Below the pieces are notes generated by a model, which was given only the letters and a program-made list of their open reading frames with translations, was not told the DNA's origin and ran no database searches. A program made the position numbers and the translations under genes. Positions 16,815 through 24,127 of a stretch of 64,000 bases of DNA are shown one piece after another. Source of the stretch: OAS926 sp035503715 (lineage in GTDB: Bacteria > Pseudomonadota > Alphaproteobacteria > Rhizobiales > Rhizobiaceae); assembly GCA_035503715.1 (NCBI GenBank), contig DATJTE010000163.1, forward strand, positions 1 to 64,000, in the 5' to 3' direction. Positions within the stretch are counted from its first letter, which is position 1. Every line of letters starts with the position of its first letter.

Positions 16815-16846
16815 AAAAAGCCGCCCGGGAAGGCGGCCTTTCCCGG
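16815..16846 (-). promoter_or_regulatory. Terminator with overlapping competing hairpin in the argD leader
   Basis: On the argD strand, GCCGCC and GGCGGC (6 bp, loop TTCCCG) are followed by TTTTT, an intrinsic terminator. The loop plus its flank (TTCCCGG) can instead pair with CCGGGAA just upstream, and that 7-bp hairpin destroys the terminator stem. A TTGACT with a possible GATATA 17 bases on lies immediately upstream. This is the geometry of an attenuator, but the signal sensed is not visible. It could also be an ordinary terminator. Confidence 0.5.
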
Positions 16847-16971
16847 TCTATATCCGGTTTTTCGGCCATGAAGTCAACGAAAAGGTCTCATAGCGTCGAC
16901 CCCGATGATGAGGCCAGAAGATGTGTTTCGCCGGCTTGTCGCGGGCAAGTTGGGGAAAAGAACGGAAAAGC

Positions 16972-17118
16972 GATTCTTGCGACACAACTGACTCTTGTCA
17001 CGGAGTCAAGCGGTGCGTATTTTGAAGGCAACGAACTAGATTTCGTGCGGCGGACAAATCCATCTGCGTAGATGTGGTGTCGCCCCGGTTGGACCGGGTG
17101 GCTGATGGATTCCGATTC
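16972..17118. promoter_or_regulatory. Cluster of five GANTC (CcrM) sites upstream of gcrA
   Basis: GANTC occurs at 16972, 16990, 17003, 17108 and 17114. Such a site is expected about once per 256 bp, so five in 147 bp is dense. GcrA and the CcrM methylase are functionally linked in alphaproteobacteria, which makes methylation-dependent control of gcrA plausible. The rest of the 398-base argD-gcrA spacer shows only the argD leader described separately. Confidence 0.7.
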
Positions 17119-17144
17119 CCGCGCGGTGACGAGGAGCAGATATC

Positions 17145-17654
17145 ATGTGGACTGACGAGCGGGTAGAGCTTCTCCGCAAACTATGGGCTGACGGTCTGAG
17201 CGCAAGCCAGATTGCAGCGCAGCTCGGCGGCGTAAGCCGCAATGCCGTGATCGGTAAGGTTCACCGGCTGAAGCTTTCGAGCCGTGGCCGTTCGACGGCA
17301 GCGCCTGTGCGCCAGAAGAAGGCAAACACGTCGGCTGGCGTGATGAAGTCGGTTACGCGCACGGTCTCGCGCCCGATGACGGTTTCGATCGGCGCTACCG
17401 CGCTGAAGGCGCAGTTCGACGTGGCACCGGTGGCTCGCCAGGTCGTGCGCCCGATCGAAGACATCGTCGTGCCGATCTCGCGCCGGCTGCAGCTCATCCA
17501 GCTCAATGAGAAGACCTGCAAATGGCCGAATGGCGATCCGCTGTCGGAGGACTTCCACTTCTGCGGCAATGATTCCGCCGAGACCGGGCCCTATTGCACC
17601 TATCACTCCCGCATCGCCTTCCAGCCGGCGTCGGAGCGGCGGCGCAGCCGCTAA
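17145..17654 (+). CDS. gcrA: Cell-cycle regulator GcrA
   Basis: This 169-residue protein begins with the hallmark MWTDERVELLRKLWADGLSASQIA helix-turn-helix region, followed by NAVIGKVHRL and a basic, low-complexity linker (about residues 45-110). The C-terminal sigma70-contacting part contains CKWPNGDP, FCGN and PYCTYH, typical of GcrA. It binds GANTC-containing promoters together with RNA polymerase and times cell-cycle genes. GAGGAG lies just before the ATG. It stands alone with a strong terminator after it. Confidence 0.95.
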   Translation: MWTDERVELLRKLWADGLSASQIAAQLGGVSRNAVIGKVHRLKLSSRGRSTAAPVRQKKANTSAGVMKSVTRTVSRPMTVSIGATALKAQFDVAPVARQVVRPIEDIVVPISRRLQLIQLNEKTCKWPNGDPLSEDFHFCGNDSAETGPYCTYHSRIAFQPASERRRSR

Positions 17655-17670
17655 ACCTTACATCCGTGGC

Positions 17671-17710
17671 AAAACGAAATCGGCCCGCTTCGGCGGGCCG
17701 ATTTCGTTTT
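17671..17710. terminator. Bidirectional terminator between gcrA and phoU
   Basis: Two perfect 18-base arms flank a TTCG tetraloop. The arms start and end in four A/T bases, giving T runs on both strands. It lies between convergent gcrA and phoU. Confidence 0.9.
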
Positions 17711-17725
17711 GTACGTGTCTGAAAG

Positions 17726-18460
17726 CTAGGATGCCGGTGTTCGCACAGACGCCAGCGTCACATTGTGGCTCTTGTCCACCTTCGGCCGCTCCGGCGGCAT
17801 CTGCTGACCGGTGACGATGTAATAGACTGTTTCGGCGATGTTGGTGGCGTGATCGCCGATGCGCTCGATGTTCTTGGCGCAGAACAGCAGATGCGTGCAG
17901 GGCGTGATGTTGCGCGGATCTTCCATCATGTAGGTGAGCAGCTCGCGAAAGAGCGAGGTGTACATTGCGTCGATTTCCTCGTCGCGGTCGCGCACGAAGC
18001 CGATGCGCTCCACCGATCGCGAAGCATAGACGTCGAGGACTTCCTTGAGCTGCGTGAGCGCCAGCTCGGCAAGCGCCTGGAGGCCGCGGAAAAGGCTCGG
18101 CGGCTGCCGTCCTTCAATCACCACCGCGACGCGCTTGGCAATGCTCTTGCCGAGATCGCCGACCCGCTCGAGGTCGGACGCTATTCGTATCGCGCCGATG
18201 ATCTCCCGCAGATCGTCGGCCATCGGCTGGCGCTTGGCGATCAGGATGATCGACCGCTCGTCAATCTCGCGCTGGCCGGCGTCGAGCTGGGCATCCTCCT
18301 CGATGACCTTTTGCGCCATACCCGGATCGGCCCCAACGAGGGCGGCAACGGCGCGGTCGACCATGCGCTCGGCCTGCCCGCCCATCGCCGCGATACGGTT
18401 TGTGATCTGCTTCAGCTCTTCGTCATAAGCACTGACGATATGCTGCGTCTGCGTCTGCAT
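17726..18460 (-). CDS. phoU: Phosphate-signalling protein PhoU
   Basis: This 244-residue protein is all helical with two PhoU repeats (about residues 20-110 and 125-215), with repeated E/D-rich metal-site motifs such as EIDERSIILIAKRQP and the NIERIGDHATNIAE motif. PhoU links the Pst phosphate transporter to the PhoR kinase and limits Pho signalling. It is encoded 90 bp downstream of phoR. The pstSCAB and phoB genes, usually found in the same cluster in related genera, are not here. Confidence 0.93.
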   Translation of the reverse strand: MQTQTQHIVSAYDEELKQITNRIAAMGGQAERMVDRAVAALVGADPGMAQKVIEEDAQLDAGQREIDERSIILIAKRQPMADDLREIIGAIRIASDLERVGDLGKSIAKRVAVVIEGRQPPSLFRGLQALAELALTQLKEVLDVYASRSVERIGFVRDRDEEIDAMYTSLFRELLTYMMEDPRNITPCTHLLFCAKNIERIGDHATNIAETVYYIVTGQQMPPERPKVDKSHNVTLASVRTPAS

Positions 18461-18550
18461 TGCTCCGGTATCCTCCCGGTTGCGCCGACTCGTCGGCGCT
18501 TTCCCCGAGTTTAGACCTATTCCGATGACGGAAAAAAGAAAGGCTGATGC

Positions 18551-19846
18551 TCACACCGGCTTTCCCGCCACTTCAGCGCGCCCGAGCGGCAGATGGACGG
18601 AGAATTCCGCCCCGTCGCCCAGCTCGGACTTGATCGACAGCCGCGCGCCGTGCCGGGTCAATATATGCTTGACGATCGACAGGCCAAGGCCGGTGCCCTT
18701 CTGCGCGCGGCTCGTATCGACATCGACGCGGTAAAAGCGCTCGGTGATGCGAGGGATATGTTCTTCGGCGATACCCGGTCCGAAATCCCGAAACGACACC
18801 GTCGCTTCCCTGGTTTCGGAAGAGGCCGCAATCCGGACGACCACCTTGCCCCCCGCCTGACCGTATTTGCAGGCATTCTCGAGGAGGTTTTCGAAAACCT
18901 GAAACAGTTCGTCGTAGCTGCCAGGCACGGCGATTTCTTCGTTTGGAAACTCGCGCACGATCTCGATGGCGGAATCATTGGCCAGCGGCGACAGCGAGTC
19001 GATGACGCTGTTCACCGTCTGCTTGAGCTCGACCGTCGTGCCGGACGACAGCAGCGGCTTCATTTCGAGCCGCGACAGCGACAGAAGATCGTCGATCAGG
19101 CGAGCCATGCGCCCGGTCTGGTCTTGCATGATCTTCAGGAACTGTTCGCGCGCATTGGCATCGTTTTTCGCCGGGCCACGCAGTGTTTCGATGAAGCCGG
19201 CGATCGACGCCAGCGGCGTCCGCAGCTCGTGGCTGGCATTGGCGATGAAATCGGCGCGCATACGGTCGATGCGGCGCGCCTCGCTCTGATCCTTGAAGAT
19301 CAGCACGAAAAGACCAGTGCCATGGCCGATCGGTGTCGCCGACACGCGATAGATGCGCTCGATCGGAACGCGCTCGGCATAATCGATCGCGGCAGGCCGC
19401 AAATCCGAAAGGACCTCTTCGAGCAGATCCTGCATCTCCGGCGCGCGAAACTTCATGCGCAGGGCCAATCCGCGGCGAAGCTGGCCGAAGCTGGCCGTGG
19501 CGGCCTCGTTGGCAAAAAGCGCGTATCCTTGCCGGTCGAACACAATCAGCGGATCCGGAACAGCCGCCGCGAGCTCCGGCGCGGCGAGCTGGCCAAAGCC
19601 GGCATCGCGGCCGGCCGCGCCTTCGCCAATCCGCGCTTGGGCTATTGGCCGCCGCGGCGCGAGCGCGGCAGCGGCCAAGACCACAACGATTGCCGCGCCG
19701 GCGAGCCAAACCGGCGCGCCGCCCGATATCGTGACGGTCACAATCGCGACGAGCGATGCGAGAAGCGTCCACCGGGCCCGGAAAACGCGCTCGGCGATCA
19801 CGGAACGCCAGCGGCGGGCGCGCCTGTCGGTTGTGATCTCGCTCAT
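18551..19846 (-). CDS. phoR: Phosphate-regulon sensor histidine kinase PhoR
   Basis: This 431-residue kinase has two adjacent hydrophobic segments near the N terminus (about residues 28-65), a PAS domain (about 95-185), HisKA with His206 in ANASHELRTPLASIAG, and HATPase_c (about 305-420) with ENLLENACKYG, FRDFGPGI and GTGLGLSIVKH. The PAS-HisKA layout with minimal periplasmic loop is that of PhoR. It phosphorylates PhoB under phosphate limitation. PhoU follows on the same strand; the polyphosphate kinase gene is divergent. Confidence 0.88.
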   Translation of the reverse strand: MSEITTDRRARRWRSVIAERVFRARWTLLASLVAIVTVTISGGAPVWLAGAAIVVVLAAAALAPRRPIAQARIGEGAAGRDAGFGQLAAPELAAAVPDPLIVFDRQGYALFANEAATASFGQLRRGLALRMKFRAPEMQDLLEEVLSDLRPAAIDYAERVPIERIYRVSATPIGHGTGLFVLIFKDQSEARRIDRMRADFIANASHELRTPLASIAGFIETLRGPAKNDANAREQFLKIMQDQTGRMARLIDDLLSLSRLEMKPLLSSGTTVELKQTVNSVIDSLSPLANDSAIEIVREFPNEEIAVPGSYDELFQVFENLLENACKYGQAGGKVVVRIAASSETREATVSFRDFGPGIAEEHIPRITERFYRVDVDTSRAQKGTGLGLSIVKHILTRHGARLSIKSELGDGAEFSVHLPLGRAEVAGKPV

Positions 19847-19877
19847 GCCAAACCGCCCGAAATCGCCGCGATCCTGC

Positions 19878-19902
19878 GTCCAGCCCGAAGTTCCGGCTGG
19901 AC
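19878..19902. repeat. Inverted repeat in the phoR/ppk2 divergent spacer
   Basis: GTCCAGCC and GGCTGGAC are perfect 8-base arms around a 9-base centre. The spacer between the two divergent start codons is only about 107 bp, so the hairpin or dyad must overlap a promoter or leader. No Pho-box tandem repeat was recognised. It could be an operator or part of a leader. Confidence 0.4.
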
Positions 19903-19953
19903 CGCTTTTGTCCCTCCCAATAGCATGCTGGGACCATCAGGGAAGGTCAGTCA

Positions 19954-20847
19954 GTGATGAAAAAGCCCGAGGAAGACCGCGCGCCAACCGTCAAGATCAC
20001 GGTTGCCGGCAAGAAGCGCACATTCGATATCGATGATGCGAACCTGCCCAAATGGGTCGACGAAAACGCGCTGACGTCGGACGGCTATCCATACGAGAAG
20101 AAACTGGACGAGGATGAATACGAAGACACGCTGGAGGCCCTGCAGATCGAGCTTGTGAAGCTGCAGGCCTGGCTCCAGTCAGCCGGCCAGCGCGTGCTCA
20201 TCCTGTTCGAGGGGCGGGATGCCGCCGGCAAGGGCGGCGCGATCAACGCCGTCCGCGAGAACATGAACCCGCGCAACGCCCGCAACGTCGCGCTGCCCAA
20301 ACCGACCGACACCGAGCGCGGGCAATGGTACTTCCAGCGCTATGTGAGTCATTTCCCGACCGGCGGCGAATTGGTGACCTTCGACCGCTCCTGGTACAAC
20401 CGCGCCGGCGTCGAGTCGGTGATGGGTTTCTGCACGCCCGAACAGCACGAGAAATTCCTGGCCGAAACGCCTGCCTTCGAGCAGCTCATCGTCAATGAGG
20501 GGATTTTCTTCTTCAAGTTCTGGCTGGACATCGGACAGGAGATGCAGATCAAGCGGTTTCACGATCGCCGCCACAGCCCGCTGAAGAACTGGAAGTTCTC
20601 GCCCATCGACATCGCCGGCATGTCGAAGTGGGATGACTACACCAGAAACCGCGACCTGATGTTCGAGCGCACGCATTCGAAACATGCGCCGTGGATCATC
20701 GTGCGGGCGAATGACAAAAGACGCGCGCGGATCGCGGTCATCCGTCGCGTGCTGCTGCGGGTCCCTTACGAGGGCCGCGACCTCACGGTCATCGGAACCG
20801 AGGACAAGAAGATCATCGGCGAGGGTCCGAAGTTTCTGAAAGCCTGA
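19954..20847 (+). CDS. ppk2: Polyphosphate kinase 2
   Basis: This 297-residue protein belongs to the PPK2 family (class I size). Walker A is GRDAAGKGG at residues 87-95, the Walker B Asp is D144 in VTFDRSWYNRAG, and the lid region holds KRFHDRRHSPLKNWKFSPID. It transfers phosphate between polyphosphate and nucleotides, mostly making GTP or ATP. It is divergent from phoR, which fits a phosphate-storage role. The 3' end faces the split glycosyltransferase gene with a 1-bp gap. Confidence 0.92.
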   Translation: MMKKPEEDRAPTVKITVAGKKRTFDIDDANLPKWVDENALTSDGYPYEKKLDEDEYEDTLEALQIELVKLQAWLQSAGQRVLILFEGRDAAGKGGAINAVRENMNPRNARNVALPKPTDTERGQWYFQRYVSHFPTGGELVTFDRSWYNRAGVESVMGFCTPEQHEKFLAETPAFEQLIVNEGIFFFKFWLDIGQEMQIKRFHDRRHSPLKNWKFSPIDIAGMSKWDDYTRNRDLMFERTHSKHAPWIIVRANDKRRARIAVIRRVLLRVPYEGRDLTVIGTEDKKIIGEGPKFLKA

Positions 20848-20848
20848 G

Positions 20849-21478
20849 TCAGGCGGAATGAAGGAGGGGCGCCGACTTCGGGTGCGGCGTCTTCTCCCAC
20901 AGATGCGGATTGCGCCAGAGTTGCCACACCGCCCGCCAGGCCGCGATCGACATCATCATCCAGTAGACCGGCGTCCAAATGACGATCTTCCAGAATTTCC
21001 TGCGTGCGCCGTGTGAAAGCGTCTGTCGCCCGAGCAGGAGAAACGAGACATAGCCGCACACCACATTGGCGACATCGACCAGAAGCAGCAATGATTGGCC
21101 GGTGCTGATCGTCGCGCCCACGGCCAGCTTTGTGCTCACATAAAGCGCGCCGAACAGAAGCAATGGGTGCGCAAGCGATGAAACGACCATGCCGAGGAAC
21201 AGTATCTGCGCGATCAGGAACGATGCCGGCCCAAGTTCCGCGTAAAGTCTGCGCGGCTGGCGCATATGGACGAGCCACGTCTGGCACCAGCCTTTGAACC
21301 AGCGCGTCCGCTGCGGCAGCCAGGTTCTGAAATCCGTTGGTGCATCTTCCAGTGTCGATCGCGTAATCGTTCCCGTCCGATAGCCGAACCTCGCGAGGCG
21401 CATGCCGAGATCGGCATCCTCGGTGACGTTGTATGGGTCCCAGGCGCCAACGTCTTCGAGGGCCGTTCGGCGGAAGTG
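20849..21478 (-). pseudogene. Glycosyltransferase family 2, C-terminal part (split by the IS1595-type element)
   Basis: This is the 3' part of a GT2 gene whose 5' part lies at 25300-26675. It holds the catalytic TEDADLGMRL motif, the QxxRW motif in QRTRWFKGWCQTW and at least four transmembrane segments (about 21-40 residues each) of a cellulose-synthase-like glycosyltransferase. Removing the element and one copy of the 8-bp duplication joins the parts in frame across GGTSNHFR-RTALEDVG, giving 1998 bp (665 residues). An ATG inside the element (21484) could allow a short fragment to be made, but it would lack the nucleotide-sugar binding half. Confidence 0.9.
21471..21478. repeat. Target-site duplication, left copy
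   Basis: CGGAAGTG directly abuts the left terminal repeat and is repeated exactly at 25300-25307 next to the right terminal repeat. Eight base pairs is the usual duplication length of the IS1595 family. Confidence 0.95.
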
Positions 21479-21501
21479 CGGCATTATGTAGGAAATGCAC
21501 C
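21479..21501 (+). repeat. Left terminal inverted repeat
   Basis: The 23 bases begin CGGCATTATGTAGG and end GCACC. They match the reverse complement of 25277-25299 without a mismatch. Confidence 0.95.
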
Positions 21502-21609
21502 TGACCGCCGGGTGAGAACAAAGGCGGAAAATTGTGATGCATCACAGAGACCGGTGATAACCCTCTCAGGCGGCTTGACTTCTGAGATGGTTAAGAGCAT
21601 ATCGCCGAC

Positions 21610-22131
21610 ATGGACGCGAACGTTATCAAGATCAGGCGTGGCGAGGTTGACCGCCACATTGAGAGGCTAAAAGCGGAGCTTGACGCTCTGACGGCGGAGC
21701 TTCGCGAATTGGAGATCGCCGAGAGGGTATTCAACCGCCTGACCGGCGCAGAACGGAATACGTCTGGCAAGGTCGCTGAATCGAAGCCGTCGCCGCCTAA
21801 ACCGGCAGTCACGAAAAAGGGCGTGATGACCGTGAGGCAGATGGTCTTCGAAGCGCTTATGGACGCCCGCCAGCGCGGCTTGCCGGGCCGGACGCCGAAC
21901 GAGATCAGGGAGTACCTGCTAGCGCACCACAAGATGAAGATCGGCCAGCCGATCAATACGACCGCCTCTCGCATGTGGCGCGACCTGAAAGAGATCAACA
22001 AGGATGAGGCTGGCCGGTTCAGCCTCCCTGAAAAAGAATCAGCCGCCGACCTTTTGTCCGTGGGGGACGGGCCGGCGGCTGTTGTTCCCAATGTGCCGAG
22101 CCGTGATGCTCAGCAGGGAGGTGGTACATGA
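21610..22131 (+). CDS. Element cargo: coiled-coil plus winged-helix-like protein (unknown)
   Basis: I do not recognise this 173-residue protein. Residues 8-45 (RRGEVDRHIERLKAELDALT and on) form a heptad-rich coiled coil. A basic, proline-rich linker follows (about 50-75). Then a segment like a winged helix appears (about 78-145): MTVRQMVFEALMDARQ, GRTPNEIREYLLAHH, and a basic helix TTASRMWRDLKEINK. The same order occurs in the protein encoded at 23597-24031 on the other side of the transposase, so they may be distant paralogues. A DNA-binding or transposition-accessory role is a guess. Confidence 0.65.
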   Translation: MDANVIKIRRGEVDRHIERLKAELDALTAELRELEIAERVFNRLTGAERNTSGKVAESKPSPPKPAVTKKGVMTVRQMVFEALMDARQRGLPGRTPNEIREYLLAHHKMKIGQPINTTASRMWRDLKEINKDEAGRFSLPEKESAADLLSVGDGPAAVVPNVPSRDAQQGGGT

Positions 22132-22303
22132 GAAGATAGCCCGGAGGTCATCTTCAACCCGTCCCGCGCGAATGCGGGCGGGGGCTTTCAGGGGACGGTT
22201 AAGGCCGGTGCCAGGGAACGATTTGCAGCGTCTCCCCCTGGGGTTCGACTCCCCCCGTCTCCACCGAGAGTTACAGGTTCTGTAACAGAACCTGCCGAAT
22301 CCG
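22132..22303. other. Non-coding stretch with hairpins and a tmRNA-3'-end-like sequence
   Basis: No gene was seen here. At 22158-22182 a hairpin (CCCGC/GCGGG extended past one bulge) is followed by GGCTTTC, a weak terminator candidate for the upstream gene. At 22235-22266, GGGGTTCGACTCCCC followed by CCGTCTCCACC looks like the T arm and acceptor end of a tRNA or tmRNA, but no 5' half pairs with it. At 22274-22294 CAGGTTCTG and CAGAACCTG are perfect 9-base arms around TAA. Confidence 0.5.
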
Positions 22304-22528
22304 TCAAACCGGGCTGCCGCTGGCTGGCCCGGTTATGCCTTGTTCCGTAAAGGTAATCCCCTGCTTTTCCATTGCCGCGCGCATGGCATTCAGGTTGTTG
22401 CCGATAGGCACCCGGCGACCTTTTTCGAAGTCGCGAACGGTCGATAGCGAGACGTGTGAAGCGTCCGCCAACTCAGACTGCGATATGTCCAGCCAACCAC
22501 GGGCCGCCCGGCATTGCTGAGGCGTCAT
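22304..22528 (-). CDS. Element cargo: small Xre-family helix-turn-helix protein
   Basis: This 74-residue protein is little more than one HTH_3 domain: CRAARGWLDISQSELADASHVS, then LSTVRDFEKGRRVP. It lies opposite to the transposase gene, separated by about 110 bp of AT-rich sequence that should contain both promoters. It could repress transposase or its own transcription. No partner toxin is adjacent on its strand. Confidence 0.8.
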   Translation of the reverse strand: MTPQQCRAARGWLDISQSELADASHVSLSTVRDFEKGRRVPIGNNLNAMRAAMEKQGITFTEQGITGPASGSPV

Positions 22529-22637
22529 TCAACGGTTTATATGCGCCTAACTATTTTTCGTCAACACCAACGTTTTTTGTTGACGTCAGCCATATCCGCC
22601 ATTATCACTGAGGTCAACGAAAAGCGTTGGCTTAGTG

Positions 22638-23600
22638 ATGGCTCAGCACTTCCTTCTCAGTTCGGCGGCGAAGACCTTGACGATAGCCAAGGTTGCTCGC
22701 CTGTCCGACGAAGAAGCGCGTGAGACGTTCCGCCATATCCGCTGGGCCGCGACGGGCGGCAAGCCGGTTTGCCCTCACTGCTCATGCGGCGACTGCTACA
22801 CCTTCACGAAGCGCCTGATCTACAAGTGCAAGGCGTGCGAAAAGCAGTTCTCTCTCACGTCTGGCACAATCTTCGCCAGCCGCAAGCTGGCCGTTCGCGA
22901 CTACCTGCTCGCCATCGCCATCTTCGTCAACGGCGCGAAGGGATACGCCGCGCTGCAACTAAGCCGTGACCTTGGCGTCCAGTACCGGACGGCCTACGTC
23001 ATGGCGCACAAAATTCGCGAAGCCCTCGCAGCTGAGCGGACCGCCGACAAGCTTGGCGGTCACGTCGAGGTGGACGGTGGTTACTTCGGCGGTTACGTGA
23101 AGCCTGCCAACTACAAGGTGGACCGCGTTGACCGCCGTCGTCTGGAAAACCAGACCGGCAAGCGCCGCGTCGTTGTGGTCATGCGCGAGCGCAACGGTCG
23201 CACGCTTCCCTTCGTGTTCAAGACCGAAGCTCAGGGCGTGGCGGCGATCTTCGCCAACGTCCGTTCCGACGCCATTGTTTACGCGGATGAAGCCACGCAT
23301 TGGGACGCTTTGCACACGCGCTTCCTGACGAAGCGCATCAACCATCAAGAAGCCTACTCGGATGGGGAAGCCTGTACGAACCAGGCTGAGAGCTTTTTCT
23401 CGCGCCTTCGCCGTGCGGAGATCGGCACGCATCACAGGATCAGCGGCAAGTACCTTCACGCCTACGCGTCGGAAATGGCGTGGCGCGAAGACAACCGCCG
23501 CATGAGCAACGGCGAGCAGTATCTGACCGTCATCAACGCCGCCCTCGCGCATCCGAAAAGCAGCGTGTGGGCTGGCTATTGGAACAGGAAAGCGAAATGA
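22638..23600 (+). CDS. IS1595-family (ISXO2-like) transposase
   Basis: This 320-residue transposase starts with the family-typical MAQHFLLSSAAKTL. A zinc ribbon has Cys45, Cys48, Cys64 and Cys67. The ISXO2-like DDE-type catalytic core has Asp146 in HVEVDGGYFGG, Asp217 in IVYADEATHWDAL, and the third position as Asn248/Glu251 in NQAESFFSRLRR. The ATG at 22638 is preferred to the GTG one codon earlier because it gives the usual family start. The gene is intact and its stop overlaps the start of the next gene (ATGA). Confidence 0.95.
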   Translation: MAQHFLLSSAAKTLTIAKVARLSDEEARETFRHIRWAATGGKPVCPHCSCGDCYTFTKRLIYKCKACEKQFSLTSGTIFASRKLAVRDYLLAIAIFVNGAKGYAALQLSRDLGVQYRTAYVMAHKIREALAAERTADKLGGHVEVDGGYFGGYVKPANYKVDRVDRRRLENQTGKRRVVVVMRERNGRTLPFVFKTEAQGVAAIFANVRSDAIVYADEATHWDALHTRFLTKRINHQEAYSDGEACTNQAESFFSRLRRAEIGTHHRISGKYLHAYASEMAWREDNRRMSNGEQYLTVINAALAHPKSSVWAGYWNRKAK

Positions 23601-24031
23601 CCGAAGGCTACGCAAACACGATTGCCGGACTGCTCCGCAAGCGCGGCGAAATGCTCGCCAACCTAGGCGATCTGCGCGAGCAAATTGCAGTGCTCTCGAA
23701 TGACCTAGAGAGCTTGGAGCGCATTCTTGAAACGCTCGGATACGAAGGCGACTTGATGACGAAGGCGAGCCGCGCGCCGCGCATCGTTCTCTTTTACCGT
23801 GGCGAGCTTCGCAGCTTCCTCCGCCAGTCGTTGAAAGAGCATGGCCCGTCAACGTCGCGGGAGCTTGCCGAACGTCTCATTCAAATCGAGGGCAAGGACG
23901 GGCGCGACCGACGCATGATGAATGACGTTGTGAGGCGCATGGGGAAGGCGCTCCGGCAGATGCGGGACGGCGGAATTGTATCGCGGTCGAAAGAGAAAAT
24001 CCGGGGCGAGTATTTGTGGACACTTTCTTAA
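23597..24031 (+). CDS. Element cargo: coiled-coil plus winged-helix-like protein, translationally coupled to the transposase
   Basis: I do not recognise this 144-residue protein. Its ATG overlaps the transposase stop, so the two are probably made together. Residues 8-50 form a coiled coil (LLRKRGEMLANLGDLREQIA, then VLSNDLESLERILETL). Residues about 65-140 look like a winged helix (PSTSRELAERLIQI, then RMMNDVVRRMGKALRQMRDG and a wing ending GEYLWTL). It resembles the 173-residue protein near the left end in layout. A role in transposition or target choice is possible but unproven. Confidence 0.75.
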   Translation: MTEGYANTIAGLLRKRGEMLANLGDLREQIAVLSNDLESLERILETLGYEGDLMTKASRAPRIVLFYRGELRSFLRQSLKEHGPSTSRELAERLIQIEGKDGRDRRMMNDVVRRMGKALRQMRDGGIVSRSKEKIRGEYLWTLS

Positions 24032-24127
24032 CCATTAGCCAAGTGCTTGAAATGACTCCCTGTTTTCCAAAAACTCTTTTGATTTCAGATACTTGAATGT
24101 ATCACACGCATGCGCTACATTTAAGAC

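Noticed and set aside
20849..21484. Stand-alone glycosyltransferase gene starting at 21484
   Set aside because: Its first codons lie in the element's terminal repeat and the missing half is at 25300-26675 with an exact target duplication; it is a split gene.
22201..22270. Complete tmRNA or tRNA gene
   Set aside because: Only a T-arm and acceptor-like 3' end is present, with no 5' partner or anticodon arm.
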